Positions 1-10,219 are shown, counted from the stretch's first letter. The stretch: 64,000 nt of DNA from Meiothermus sp. Pnk-1 (GCF_003226535.1 NZ_QKOB01000001.1:1-64000), one strand, 5' to 3'. Notes: a model not told the origin generated them from the letters alone. Numbers and translations are program-made.

Positions 1-2
1 TC

Positions 3-146
3 GGCCAAAGACTCAAGATCACCGGGGCCCACTGGAGCGAATCCGGAGCGAGCGCTAAGGCCCTGGTCCGCTCGCGGTTCTTCTCCCACAGCCCCGTCAC
101 ACCTTTCCACGCCGTCCGACACGGCGCTTTCCCTACTGCAGCCTAG
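3..146 (+). CDS. transposase-like protein, C-terminal end only (partial)
   Basis: The frame is open from the window edge to TAG at 144-146 and gives 47 residues. The stretch ITGAHWSESGASAKALVRSR resembles the C-terminal region of transposases that carry a G-x-x-W-S-x-x-G-A motif followed by a helix. The family cannot be fixed from so short a piece, and no terminal inverted repeat is recognisable downstream. A short GC-rich inverted repeat (ACACCC/GGGTGT) follows near 166-180 and may end transcription between this gene and the convergent gene at 194-946. Confidence 0.45.
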   Translation, partial: GQRLKITGAHWSESGASAKALVRSRFFSHSPVTPFHAVRHGAFPTAA

Positions 147-193
147 TTGCCTAAATCCAGGACACACCCCGCGGGTGTAGGGGTGCGAATCGT

Positions 194-946
194 TTAGGGG
201 AAGGGTTTTATGCTATACCAGGCGATGGACTGCCCGTTCCACTCGCCTAGCATCTCCAGCCAACCGGGCTTGAAGCCTGTGGGAACCGGGGCCAGTCCCG
301 GCGGCAAGGCCGCCAAAGTTTTGCCGTCGAAGTAGGCCACGAGGCGGATTTGGTTGTTCGTCTCGGGGGATGCTCGCAGCGCTAGGAGGCGGTCGTTGGG
401 ATCGTCTTGCAGCCAGATCTCTGCGTACTGGTATGGGGCAAGGGGGCTGATAGAGTTCTGCCAGCGCAGCAGCGGGGTTACCGGCCCTCGGTAGAAGGCC
501 CAGGCTTTGGGGCTCACGATCCGCACCTCATCGGCGCGGAAAACGTTGCCCTCCCAGCGCCCACTGGCCTCGAGCCACATTCCCGGAGCGACCAGGCGCA
601 GCCAGGGAGAGTCGCTCAGCAAGCGGGTGGACCCGGTATAGACCTGTTTGCCGTCGTTGACGGTGACCTGGGCGTAATAGCTGCGGCGCTCTTGGTTATT
701 GGAGCCCTGGGGGTTTCCTCCGCCCCAGTTGGCGTTGTTGTCTTTATTGTTGCTGCCGCTATTGTCCTTGCCAGCCTTATCTCCTTTATCTCCCTTGCCC
801 TTGTCATCCCCTTTGTCTTCGTTCTTGTTGGTGCGCTCCTCGGCAAAGGCCAGCCCCCAAGGATCAAGGGGAGCGAACACCCTCAGGCTGAGCCCCAACA
901 TCAACAAGAGGGCGAGCGGGTGGCTAAGCGCGCGTCGCCCGGGCAT
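194..946 (-). CDS. secreted DUF5666-like hypothetical protein
   Basis: 250 residues. The start at 946 is preceded by GGGAGGAAG; a longer frame upstream lies inside the kinase gene and is rejected. A hydrophobic N-terminus (LALLLMLGLSL) suggests a signal peptide or membrane anchor. It is followed by a Lys/Asp/Gly/Asn-rich low-complexity spacer (about residues 37-75) and a beta-rich C-terminal part with a segment of the type WLEASGRWEGNVFRADEV, reminiscent of OB-like DUF5666 modules. The gene overlaps the kinase gene by 23 bp, so it is probably co-transcribed with the two-component system and may be its target or an accessory envelope protein. The molecular function is unknown. Confidence 0.75.
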   Translation of the reverse strand: MPGRRALSHPLALLLMLGLSLRVFAPLDPWGLAFAEERTNKNEDKGDDKGKGDKGDKAGKDNSGSNNKDNNANWGGGNPQGSNNQERRSYYAQVTVNDGKQVYTGSTRLLSDSPWLRLVAPGMWLEASGRWEGNVFRADEVRIVSPKAWAFYRGPVTPLLRWQNSISPLAPYQYAEIWLQDDPNDRLLALRASPETNNQIRLVAYFDGKTLAALPPGLAPVPTGFKPGWLEMLGEWNGQSIAWYSIKPFP

Positions 947-2210
947 GGGCTTCCTCCCGTGGAGGGTTGGCTTTGGGTAGGCTGAGGGTGACCTCGAGGC
1001 CGGGGCGAAGGTTTCTAAAATGTACGTTCCCCGATAGCGAACGGGCAATGTGGCGCACCAGGGCCAGCCCCAGACCCAACCCCGGGAGCTGGGGGTTGAG
1101 CCGCAGGAAGGGCTCGCCCAAGCGCGCCAGGGCTTCTTCGGGCACACCGGGGCCTTGGTCCCGGACTTGTACGAATACCTCCTGGCCGGCCTTACCCAGG
1201 TGAACCCGCACCGGCCCCTGGCTGTATTTGCAGGCGTTTTCGATCAGATTGCCGATGGCCTGGGCTACTAGCTCGCGGGGGCCAACGCTCCAGATTGCGC
1301 CCTCGAGCGTGACCTCGATCCGGTGCCGGCGCGCAGGCGGCATCCCAGCTACTACCGACTCCACCAGGGTGTGTAGGTTGAGGGGGTGGGGGTCGGGCTC
1401 GGGGCTACGGGTGAGGGTCAGAAGGCCGTTTAGAATGTCTTCGATGCGGCGCAGCCCGGCTTCCAGGTGGGGCATGGCCTCGGCCTGGCTTACCAAACCC
1501 TGTTGCATAGCCTCAATCTGGGCGCGCAGGGTAGCCAAGGGCGTACGCAATTCGTGCGAGGCGTAGCGGGTAAAGCTCTTCTCGCGCTCGAGGAAACCCC
1601 GCACCGCGTGCGACATGCGGTTGAAGCTGTGGGCGAGTTGGGTGAGTTCGTCGTTGCCCGAGGGGACCGGGATAGGTTCAGGGAAGCGCTGCTGGGCTAG
1701 GTCGTGGGCGGCCTTGGTAAGGTGGTGTACCGGGCGCATTAGGTAGCCCAGCAGTAAGGCCGTCAAGAATACGGCTAGCAGTAGGGTAATCGGTAGCGCG
1801 ATGGATAGGGTACGTAGGTAAGCCGCTAGCGAGGATTCCAGGCTGTGGGCTGGGATGGCGGCCTCGAGCAGATACCCTTGCTCGAGCGGGATCCGGGTGC
1901 GCAACCAGCCGGGGCCGGGTGGGGGAAAGGGGCCCCCGATGTCCAGGTAGGTAAGGCCGTCCTTCTGTACCCGAAAGCGCCCCTCGTTCCATCCGGGCAC
2001 CTCCGAGAGCCGCTCGGGGATGAGGGTGGGGGGGGTGGTGCGCAGGTCTATCGCCTGGGCGACTGTGTGGGCACGTAGCGCCAGGTCCCCCGTGAGGTTT
2101 TGCTGGAGGGTCTGGCGAAACTGCCAGTAGCCCAAACCGCCCTCGAGCCCAACCGCAATCACGGCTAGAACGGTAAAGGCCAGCACCATCCGAGTACGGA
2201 AGCCCAACAT
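924..2210 (-). CDS. two-component sensor histidine kinase (HAMP-HisKA-HATPase)
   Basis: 428 residues, starting at ATG 2210 with GGGAGAGG upstream. There are two membrane segments (about 8-28 and 135-158) that flank a periplasmic sensor region, then a HAMP linker. The HisKA motif SHELRTP places the phospho-acceptor at His219. The N box NLIENACKYS (321-330), G1 DQGPG and G2 GLGLGLAL complete the ATPase domain. It lies downstream of the response regulator gene (146-bp gap) and overlaps the secreted protein gene 194-946. The signal is unknown; two DUF5666-type exported proteins flank the pair, which suggests envelope sensing. Confidence 0.93.
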   Translation of the reverse strand: MLGFRTRMVLAFTVLAVIAVGLEGGLGYWQFRQTLQQNLTGDLALRAHTVAQAIDLRTTPPTLIPERLSEVPGWNEGRFRVQKDGLTYLDIGGPFPPPGPGWLRTRIPLEQGYLLEAAIPAHSLESSLAAYLRTLSIALPITLLLAVFLTALLLGYLMRPVHHLTKAAHDLAQQRFPEPIPVPSGNDELTQLAHSFNRMSHAVRGFLEREKSFTRYASHELRTPLATLRAQIEAMQQGLVSQAEAMPHLEAGLRRIEDILNGLLTLTRSPEPDPHPLNLHTLVESVVAGMPPARRHRIEVTLEGAIWSVGPRELVAQAIGNLIENACKYSQGPVRVHLGKAGQEVFVQVRDQGPGVPEEALARLGEPFLRLNPQLPGLGLGLALVRHIARSLSGNVHFRNLRPGLEVTLSLPKANPPREEAHARATRA

Positions 2211-2356
2211 TGCCCTCTCCCTTTTCAATCTACCGAAAGGAGACGCTTCGGGGTGTGAGCTGCGCAGATGGAGCACGCCTTTCTCCCATCCCGCGCCCAG
2301 GGCGTAGGGGTGTACGAGGAGAGGGGAGGTGCAACGGTCGCCCATGGCAAGCCGGG

Positions 2357-3040
2357 TCAGAGCCCTAGCCGGTAACCCCCGGGCATGGTCAAGATCGCTT
2401 CGGGGGCGAGCTTTTCTCGCAGGCGATGCACATAGACCCGGAGGATGCGGTGACCGGAGGCAACCTCTGGAAAGAAGCGCTCCAAAAGCTCCTCGACCGT
2501 GAACACCCGCTCCGGGTGCATAGCGAACAGCTCGAGCAGGGCGAACTCCTTTTCCGAGAGTTCTAGACGTCTGTAGTGCCACAGGGCTTGTCGGGCCACA
2601 AAATCCACCTGTAGAGGGCCGCGCTGGAAAGTGGACTGCTTGTGGGAGGCGTTGCGGCGGAGCAAGGCCCGTACCCGCGCCAGGAACTCCGCGAGCGAGA
2701 AGGGTTTGAGCAGATAGTCGTCTCCCCCCAAGTCTAGCCCTCGTACCCGGTCCTCCACGGCGTCGCGGGCACTGAGGAAGAGGATGCTGCCTCTGTATCC
2801 CGCGCGGCGCACCGCCTGGGCGAACTCGAAACCGGCATCTACCCAGCTTGTGCTTTTCGACCCGGTTGCTCCTTGGGGAAACATGATGTCCAGCACGATG
2901 AGATCCGGCTCGAGGCTTTCGAGATGGGCATACGCCTCCTCCAGATTGCTGGCCCAAGAGGCCTGGTAGCGCTCCTTTTGCAGCAGGGCCAAGAGGGGTT
3001 GGGCTAGCCCCGCCTCGTCTTCGACGATCAGGATACGCAT
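2357..3040 (-). CDS. OmpR/PhoB-family response regulator
   Basis: 227 residues. The receiver has the acidic patch ED at residues 7-8, phospho-acceptor Asp51 (LIVLDIMFP), Ser90 and Lys112. The C-terminal half is a winged-helix DNA-binding domain (ERVFTVEELLERFF ... LRVYVHRLREKL). About ten extra residues (GATGSKSTSW region, 57-67) sit directly after the Asp51 strand, where relatives have a short loop. It is cognate to the kinase at 924-2210 by adjacency. Confidence 0.93.
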   Translation of the reverse strand: MRILIVEDEAGLAQPLLALLQKERYQASWASNLEEAYAHLESLEPDLIVLDIMFPQGATGSKSTSWVDAGFEFAQAVRRAGYRGSILFLSARDAVEDRVRGLDLGGDDYLLKPFSLAEFLARVRALLRRNASHKQSTFQRGPLQVDFVARQALWHYRRLELSEKEFALLELFAMHPERVFTVEELLERFFPEVASGHRILRVYVHRLREKLAPEAILTMPGGYRLGL

Positions 3041-3187
3041 CAGGATTCTCCACCGTAGAAAAGACGTTGGCGATGGCTCTTGGTAACTCGCATACGCAAG
3101 ACAGGGATCTCAGGCCGGGGGTTCGGGGAAGCAGGGGCGCTGGCTAGGCGGTGGCCCCATTCTGAAACCCCTACTGTAAAGGCGGCC

Positions 3188-4414
3188 TTATTTTAACCCG
3201 ATCTTGCGGGCCAGCAGCGCGGTGCTACTGCTGGGAACTCCCTTGACCTCGACCATCTGGCCGGTCCGGTCGCTGCCCCAGAACTCTTGAGCGGTGAGGG
3301 GTTTGCCGTTTTCCCCGGCCAAGCTTTGGCCGCCCACCTTCTCCTGCTGGTACACGGTCTGATCGTTCACCGATACGGTGACCCCATTGACCGTGAACGT
3401 TTTGGCGGTGGCGTTGAAGTTGGCGATTGTCCCCTCGAGCTCGGCATTGCCGGGTTCTTCGTCGTCTTGCGTGGTTACTTTGACCCGAATGGCTTTGACG
3501 GTGGTGCCCGAAAGCGCCCCCTTCACCTCTACCTCGATCCCATCAGCGAGCGTGCCGATCACGGTGGCGGCGGAGTAATCCACGCTTAGCCCCTCGACCT
3601 GGAAGGTCTGAGCGGCAGGATTGAGATTGCCGACCAAGCCCCGGAGCTCGATTCGGGTACCGTCGGGGACGTCCGGCTTCGCGTTCCCTTCGATGGCCCG
3701 CACCCGAAGGGCGGTGATGATGGTGCCGGATTTGCTTCCCCTAAAGCGGACGACCGCGCCCTCCACCAGCGTCCCCCGCACTGTGGCCTTGCTGTAATCT
3801 ACAGTATAGGTCTGTAGCCCGTAGGTGAAAGTCTGGGCGGTCGGGTTCAGCTTGCGGATCGGAACCATCAGCTCTACACGGTTAGGATCATCGCTGCTTT
3901 CGCGCTCGAGCCGCGTCGCCACGATGGCATCGTCGGGGTCTTGGGGTCGGGGAATCCCGGCTACTTTCAGGTAATCGCCCGCGGCCAGGTCGGCCAGGGT
4001 CAGAGGGGTTTCGGTTCCGTCGGCGTTTTCCTGGAAGATCAGGGTCTTGTCGGTGACGAAAGCTTTGAGCCCAGCTACCACGACGAACTTCCCGGCTAGG
4101 TCCACCTGATCGGCCTGCCCTTGGGCCCGGTAGCGCGCCTCGAGGTCGCGCACCTTGACCTTGCCGCCCTCCTCGAGCCCGCTCCCGGAGATCTCCATCC
4201 CGGCCTTGACCGCCGCCGCGGTGGCGTCTTCGCCGTTTAGCGTCACTTTAGCGCTGCTCAGGTCGAGCACCTGGCCGTTCAGGGTGAGCATGGACGCGTT
4301 ACCTCCCACCACCCCCGAGACGGCTAGGGCCGTGCTTTGGGTTTGTGGCGAGGTGCTGCACCCGGCCAAGGCCAGCAGCCCACCGGCGCATAGGAATACC
4401 CCGATCTTTCGCAT
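3188..4414 (-). CDS. DUF5666-repeat lipoprotein
   Basis: 408 residues. The N-terminus MRKIGVFLCAGGLLALAGCS is a lipoprotein signal with lipobox LAGC, so Cys19 is probably lipidated. The rest consists of about five beta-rich repeats of roughly 70 residues with recurring phrases such as FTVNGVTVSV, FQVEGLSVDY and FTYGLQTYTVDYSKATV, each followed by G-(x)-V-RGxxSGT-like turns; this is the DUF5666 pattern. It stands upstream of the response regulator, with 147 bp between. Role unknown; probably an outer-surface or periplasmic protein. Confidence 0.85.
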   Translation of the reverse strand: MRKIGVFLCAGGLLALAGCSTSPQTQSTALAVSGVVGGNASMLTLNGQVLDLSSAKVTLNGEDATAAAVKAGMEISGSGLEEGGKVKVRDLEARYRAQGQADQVDLAGKFVVVAGLKAFVTDKTLIFQENADGTETPLTLADLAAGDYLKVAGIPRPQDPDDAIVATRLERESSDDPNRVELMVPIRKLNPTAQTFTYGLQTYTVDYSKATVRGTLVEGAVVRFRGSKSGTIITALRVRAIEGNAKPDVPDGTRIELRGLVGNLNPAAQTFQVEGLSVDYSAATVIGTLADGIEVEVKGALSGTTVKAIRVKVTTQDDEEPGNAELEGTIANFNATAKTFTVNGVTVSVNDQTVYQQEKVGGQSLAGENGKPLTAQEFWGSDRTGQMVEVKGVPSSSTALLARKIGLK

Positions 4415-4460
4415 AGGTGACCTCCGGGCCCAAGCCTAGAACCCCGGGGTAAACGTGAGA

Positions 4461-5615
<1,155 letters not shown>

Positions 5616-5630
5616 TTATAGGAGGTGAAT

Positions 5631-6128
5631 GTGCCTGTATCCAGGGGTATGACCATCCTAGAGCTGCTGGTCGTGTTGGCCATCCTGGGGATTCTCCTAG
5701 CGTTGGGAGTAGGGAACCTTCGCCCAGATCGAGTGGCCGTGGACCAGGCTGCTCAGATCCTGGCTGCCCAGGTAGGGCGCACTCGGCTCGAGGCGATCCG
5801 CAACAACACCTACGCGGGGCTCGCGCTGATTTCTAGCGGTAGCACTTATATGGGCACGAGCTTCCCAGCCGGGGGATATGTGGTTTGCCTGGATATCAAC
5901 GCCGATTCAGCCTGCGGTGCGGGAGATCAGGTGTTGCAGCAGGTTCGCTTCGGGGAAGGTGAGCTGAGTCGGGTGCGTTTGCTGGCGGGCAGTGGAGTAG
6001 TTTGGATCGGCTTTGACTCACGGGGGATGCCGCGCTTGACCGGTGCTGTAACCGTGAACCTCAGCAACGCTGCAGGTACCTATGTGCGGCAACTGGGTAT
6101 CTCTGTGCAGGGGAGGGCGAGCCTATGA
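5631..6128 (+). CDS. type IV minor prepilin (GspH/PilA1-like)
   Basis: 165 residues. GGAGG at 5621-5625 lies five bases before GTG 5631, which is preferred to the GTG inside the RBS at 5625. The class III signal is short: SRG then MTILELLVVLAILGILLALG, with cleavage expected after Gly and Glu at +5 of the mature protein. First gene of a tight pilin operon; it corresponds in position to pilA1 of the Thermus pilA1-pilA2-pilA3-comZ competence cluster. The product is expected to be processed by PilD and to sit in the DNA-uptake pilus or its tip. Confidence 0.88.
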   Translation: MPVSRGMTILELLVVLAILGILLALGVGNLRPDRVAVDQAAQILAAQVGRTRLEAIRNNTYAGLALISSGSTYMGTSFPAGGYVVCLDINADSACGAGDQVLQQVRFGEGELSRVRLLAGSGVVWIGFDSRGMPRLTGAVTVNLSNAAGTYVRQLGISVQGRASL

Positions 6129-6724
6129 ACCGCCGCGGCCTCACCCTGGTTGAACTGTTGATTGCCTTGGCCATCATAGGAGTGGTATTCACTGCCTTGC
6201 TGATGAATCAACTGGCCAATCTCCGCTCGAGCACCCAAGCCCGCTTTCTAAGCGATACCAAAACCGTGGCTAACCAGGTGCTCGAGGAGCGGCTCTCGGA
6301 GGTTTTGCGGGTTTCCAACGATGTACCTGATAATAGCGACTTTGACGATGACCGGCAGAGCGGTCCGGGCCATGTACGGAGTTTCTGGTTTATCGACTAC
6401 TACTATGGCTGTCCTACCCCGGTATTACCCTCTACCGCCTCTGGTATCCGCACCTACAGCCTTATCAAACTACGCCCGGTGAACTGTTCGGGGAGCACCA
6501 TCGCTCAATCCAGGGTGTTACCGGGAACTGTGCGTTACAACTGGCAAATAGCCGGAGAGAGCGGACCTCTGGGCGAGGGTGTGTTGAGGGTGACGGTCAC
6601 GGCGATCCACGACCAGCGCTTGGTAGTGAACTTGGTCAGTCGGGTATCCTGCTACGACGTTTATCCCTCGCCGACCTCCGATGCGCCTGTACCCTGCGCC
6701 AATCCCGGTGGAGGTCGCCCGTGA
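6125..6724 (+). CDS. type IV minor prepilin (PilV/PilA2-like)
   Basis: 199 residues. The start overlaps the previous stop (ATGA). The prepilin signal is NRRG/LTLVELLIALAIIGVVF, with Glu at +5. The globular part holds three cysteines that could form disulfides (around GCPTPV, VNCSG and VSCYD). It probably acts with the neighbouring pseudopilins in competence-pilus assembly, matching pilA2 of Thermus by position. Confidence 0.87.
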   Translation: MNRRGLTLVELLIALAIIGVVFTALLMNQLANLRSSTQARFLSDTKTVANQVLEERLSEVLRVSNDVPDNSDFDDDRQSGPGHVRSFWFIDYYYGCPTPVLPSTASGIRTYSLIKLRPVNCSGSTIAQSRVLPGTVRYNWQIAGESGPLGEGVLRVTVTAIHDQRLVVNLVSRVSCYDVYPSPTSDAPVPCANPGGGRP

Positions 6725-7422
6725 AGCGGAGGGGCTTTACCCTTATCGAGTTGCTTGCAGCCATGGTGATCTTCGCCGTGGTACTAGGGATTGTCGGTGA
6801 ATACTTGGCCGAGCAGAATACCCTAACCCGTACCAATCAGGCCCGCAGCGAACTGCAAGATCGCATCCGCATTGTGATGCAGGTCGTGACCCAAGATTTG
6901 CAGATGGCCGGCGCCAGCCGCTACTCCGACGCTTCCGGAAACATCAATACCAGCGTGTCGCTGGCGAGCTGCACCTATACCCAGTGTTTGATCGCTGCCG
7001 ATGGTGGGGTCAAAGACTCCTTCCAGGTGCAATACATCACCGGCCTGCGAGACGCGAGTAACGCTTGTCGGCGGGTGATCTTCGACTTCAGCGGCGACAC
7101 CCTGCGCCGTAGCGATGTGGCTTGTTCGAGCCCGGCCGATCCGCAGCCCTTAGCCGACGGCCTGTTGGCGCTGGATATTGTCTATTTGTGCAGTAACGGT
7201 AATCGCCTGAACGGTTATCCCGATGAAACCCTTTGCCCGACGGGTGCAGCTTATCCGCGTTCGGCCTTGGTAAGCGTAGTGGGCCAGTCCCGTGCGCCTG
7301 TAGCAGGAGTTCCCCCCAGCAGCTACTTCACCTCGAGCGGTCAGACAGTGGCTTGCCCGGCGGGTTTTCTCTGCTACGCCATGAGCCAGGAAGTGCGAAT
7401 GCCCAGCCTCAAGGATCAGTAG
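6721..7422 (+). CDS. type IV minor prepilin (PilW/PilA3-like)
   Basis: 233 residues. GTG start overlaps the previous stop. The prepilin signal is KRRG/FTLIELLAAMVIFAVVLG. The long C-terminal domain contains several cysteine pairs (ASCTYTQC, NACRR, VACSS, TVACPAGFLCY), fitting an extracellular disulfide-stabilised minor pilin of the PilW type. It matches pilA3 of the Thermus competence cluster by order. Confidence 0.87.
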   Translation: MKRRGFTLIELLAAMVIFAVVLGIVGEYLAEQNTLTRTNQARSELQDRIRIVMQVVTQDLQMAGASRYSDASGNINTSVSLASCTYTQCLIAADGGVKDSFQVQYITGLRDASNACRRVIFDFSGDTLRRSDVACSSPADPQPLADGLLALDIVYLCSNGNRLNGYPDETLCPTGAAYPRSALVSVVGQSRAPVAGVPPSSYFTSSGQTVACPAGFLCYAMSQEVRMPSLKDQ

Positions 7423-7431
7423 GAGAGTTCT

Positions 7432-9183
7432 ATGCGCTCACGTGGAATCGCTTTGGTTATAACACTGGCTGTTTTGCTGATGGTGGGCCTGCTCGTTTTC
7501 GGCGTATTCTTTACTACCCAGATTGAACGCTGGATAAGCCGCAACGATGTAACTGCTACTCAGGCCCAATACGTTGCCGACGCAGGCCTTAACAAGTACA
7601 AGACCGCTTTGTTTCAGTACTTTCGCTGGCTGCAAGAACCCGGGAACGATAGCACGGCGGCTCCGACCCGCACCGCTTGCTTCAACCGCTTGGGGGCTGG
7701 GCTAGATCTCAATCGCACCGGCAGCCCTATCTCCTGGAACAATGGCCGCATCACTTACCCCAATGAAGTACTGACCGATGCTGATGGAAATGTGTTAGGG
7801 AGCTATACAGTTACGATTTACAAAGACCCCGACGATAGCAACTTGTATACGCTCGAGGCGGTCGGGACCTCCTCTGGGGCGCGTTCGACCGTGCGGGCCA
7901 CTTTTCGCATCGAACTGACCGGGGCTTTGCAACAAGCGGTGTTTACTGGACAGGGCCAGTCCAACAAGTTTATCAACGGGGGAGCCACCATCCGGGGGGG
8001 CATTTACGTGGTAGGAAGCGACCCCAACGCTACGGTCATCGATGCCAACGGCAATTTCTCCATGCTCAACCACTATGACCTTTCGGACTACACCGGGGGG
8101 ATTTCCAATCGGGTTCACCCCAATAACCGCTCCGCCAACAATTTATGTGCGAACCTGCGGGTGCAGTACGGCAAGGTCTCGGTGGGAGGGAGTACCCAGA
8201 TCGGCGAGGAGACCAACCGGGTAGTAGGCGTTTGGGTGGGTCGCGGAGCCTCAGATGTCAACAATGGCGGGAGCTTCAACTGCCAGCAAACCAAAGGGAT
8301 CTGCACCGATGTCGGACCTGCGGCGTTTGACTTGTCCAACCCCCCGGCTTTCCCAACCTTTGACGGACCTGGAATCTGTCAGATTCCAGGTAATGGAAAT
8401 CCCACCTGGCGGCAGTGCATCCGGTATGTGGCCACCTTGCCCGGCCAGGGGCTATTCATCAGCCGAACCAGCTCGAGCCCCGTGGTGCAGTGGCCTTCGG
8501 CGGCCCTTCCCAGCGCTATCCCCGACAGTTGTTACAACGCCGTAGCTGCGGCAGCAGCTTCTAGCGATAAGAAGCTTGTATTGGATGGTGCGCCAATAGA
8601 CTGCTCCTACATTATGCCCGATGGGAGTAGAGGTGGTTTTAAGTACACACCCAACCCGGCCAAGCTCGAGGTCTACGGCACGGTGAACCTCAAAGGCTTC
8701 AGCCTGCGTCTGGCTCGCGACACCGATTATCAAGCCCGCACCGCGCTCCTGGGAGCGATTCCCCTGGTCGAGCGGCAAAACGCTTCGCTGGTGGTGGAGA
8801 AGCTGGATTCCAGTGATACCCTGGGGGGCAACCTAGACCTGGACGGAAGCCTGCTCCCCGATACGGCTGGGGGGAATGCGTACTTCCCCAACCACGTCTT
8901 GGCCGTGATTGCCGAGGGGGATACCTATCAGCGGGGCCAGTACGTAATGGCGCCGGTCTACTCCGGGGGCACCTTCCGCATCGTTAAAGATAACGTGCTG
9001 TTGGGTTCGGTGATCAGCAACATGTTTTGCACCACCAGCGCGGGTAACCAGGCCAGTTGTAACGCAGGCCAAAAATCCGAGGTGGTCTACATCAACACCG
9101 CCGAGAATGTACCAGCAGCACTACGGCCCATCCAATACCGTGGACCAGCCACCTTTAAGCTCCTCTCGTATGAGCGCCGCTAG
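7432..9183 (+). CDS. comZ: ComZ-like large competence pseudopilin
   Basis: 583 residues, similar in length to Thermus ComZ. The N-terminus RSRGIALVITLAVLLMVGLL is a prepilin-like hydrophobic helix without the usual Glu at +5, as in PilX-type pseudopilins. Thereafter comes a very large extracellular part rich in Gly/Asn turns (IRGGIYVVG, VSVGGSTQIG, LGGNLDLDGSLLPD), which fits the beta-solenoid insertion described for ComZ. It ends the pilin operon, ten bases after the PilW-like gene. In Thermus a major-type pilin gene (pilA4) belongs to the same cluster; here ispH on the other strand follows directly. Confidence 0.82.
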   Translation: MRSRGIALVITLAVLLMVGLLVFGVFFTTQIERWISRNDVTATQAQYVADAGLNKYKTALFQYFRWLQEPGNDSTAAPTRTACFNRLGAGLDLNRTGSPISWNNGRITYPNEVLTDADGNVLGSYTVTIYKDPDDSNLYTLEAVGTSSGARSTVRATFRIELTGALQQAVFTGQGQSNKFINGGATIRGGIYVVGSDPNATVIDANGNFSMLNHYDLSDYTGGISNRVHPNNRSANNLCANLRVQYGKVSVGGSTQIGEETNRVVGVWVGRGASDVNNGGSFNCQQTKGICTDVGPAAFDLSNPPAFPTFDGPGICQIPGNGNPTWRQCIRYVATLPGQGLFISRTSSSPVVQWPSAALPSAIPDSCYNAVAAAAASSDKKLVLDGAPIDCSYIMPDGSRGGFKYTPNPAKLEVYGTVNLKGFSLRLARDTDYQARTALLGAIPLVERQNASLVVEKLDSSDTLGGNLDLDGSLLPDTAGGNAYFPNHVLAVIAEGDTYQRGQYVMAPVYSGGTFRIVKDNVLLGSVISNMFCTTSAGNQASCNAGQKSEVVYINTAENVPAALRPIQYRGPATFKLLSYERR

Positions 9184-9203
9184 ACCCGCCGCGGCGGGTC
9201 TAG
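9180..9203. terminator. 24-bp perfect palindrome spanning both stop codons of comZ and ispH
   Basis: Two 12-base arms (CTAGACCCGCCG and its complement) meet without a spacer, so an RNA hairpin would have about ten pairs and a 4-base loop on either strand. The arms contain the TAG stop of comZ (9181-9183) and, on the other strand, the TAG stop of ispH (9200-9202). No U-tract follows. It probably works as a bidirectional terminator or 3'-end stabiliser between convergent operons. Confidence 0.7.
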
Positions 9204-10219
9204 AGGTTGGAGCAACCGAGCAGGATTTCCTCCGGGGCCACCCGGCGCGGCTCGCGAAACTCGATATTTTCCCACTCGCCTTGCTCGATGACCTCGAGGG
9301 CGGGGTTGTGGGCCTTGAAGTAGGCCACCACCTCCTGCACCAAATCCTCCGGGGTGGAAGCCGCCGAGGTGATGCCGACACTTTTTACCCCCTCGAGCCA
9401 CTCCGGTTTCAGGTCGGCCACGGTGTTGATGCGCTCGGCCCGGCCCACCAGCTGCTTGGCCAGCTCCAACAGCCGCATCCCGTTGGAAGAGGCGGTGCTG
9501 GTGAGCACCAGGAAGAGGTCTACGTGTGGGGCGATCCGCTTCACCGCGTCCTGGCGGTTCTTGGTGGCGAAGCACAGGTCGTCCCGGCTGGGCACCACCA
9601 GCTTGGGGAAGCGGGTTTTGAGGATCTCGATGGTGGCCAGGGTGTCGTCCACCGAGAGGGTGGTCTGGGTCAGCACCACCACCCGCTCGGGGTCGGGGAC
9701 TTCCACGGTGCGCGGGTCGGCCAGCCGGGGGTCGCGGCCCACGTGGGTATGCACCGAGACCAAGATGGTCCGCTCGGGGGCTTCGCCCCGCGTGCCCTTG
9801 ATCTCCTGGTGGTCGGCGGAGTCTCCGATGAGCAGGATCCAGTAGCCCTCCTTGGCGTAGCGCTTGGCCTCGCTGTGAACCTTGGTCACCAAGGGGCAGG
9901 TCGCGTCGATCTGGGATAAGCCCCGCTGGGCGGCCTCGCTGCGCAAGTGGGGGGGGATGCCGTGGGCGGAGAAGACCACCGTCTCGGCCAGCTTGGCCCC
10001 TGCCTTGCGCAGCTCTTCCACCTCGGCCAGGTCTTCCACGAAGTGGACCCCCTGCTGCTCGAGCCGACGTACCACCACGTCGTTGTGGACGATGGCGTGG
10101 TAGACCACCAGCTCGCCCTCTTCTTTTAGCTCTTGGGTGGCTTTTTCCACCGCCTGGATGGCCATCACCACCCCGGCGCAAAAGCCCCGGGGTTTGGCCA
10201 GATACACCCGCTCGATCAC
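9200..10219 (-). CDS. ispH: 4-hydroxy-3-methylbut-2-enyl diphosphate reductase
   Basis: 339 residues. Last enzyme of the MEP isoprenoid pathway, a [4Fe-4S] reductase making IPP and DMAPP. Conserved cysteines are visible in RGFCAGV (Cys14), IDATCPLV and [10 protein letters not shown], with substrate histidines in [12 protein letters not shown] and FSAHGIPPH. The gene stands alone on its strand between comZ and dprA. ispF, another MEP gene, is at 45110-45592 in this window. Confidence 0.95.
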   Translation of the reverse strand: MIERVYLAKPRGFCAGVVMAIQAVEKATQELKEEGELVVYHAIVHNDVVVRRLEQQGVHFVEDLAEVEELRKAGAKLAETVVFSAHGIPPHLRSEAAQRGLSQIDATCPLVTKVHSEAKRYAKEGYWILLIGDSADHQEIKGTRGEAPERTILVSVHTHVGRDPRLADPRTVEVPDPERVVVLTQTTLSVDDTLATIEILKTRFPKLVVPSRDDLCFATKNRQDAVKRIAPHVDLFLVLTSTASSNGMRLLELAKQLVGRAERINTVADLKPEWLEGVKSVGITSAASTPEDLVQEVVAYFKAHNPALEVIEQGEWENIEFREPRRVAPEEILLGCSNL

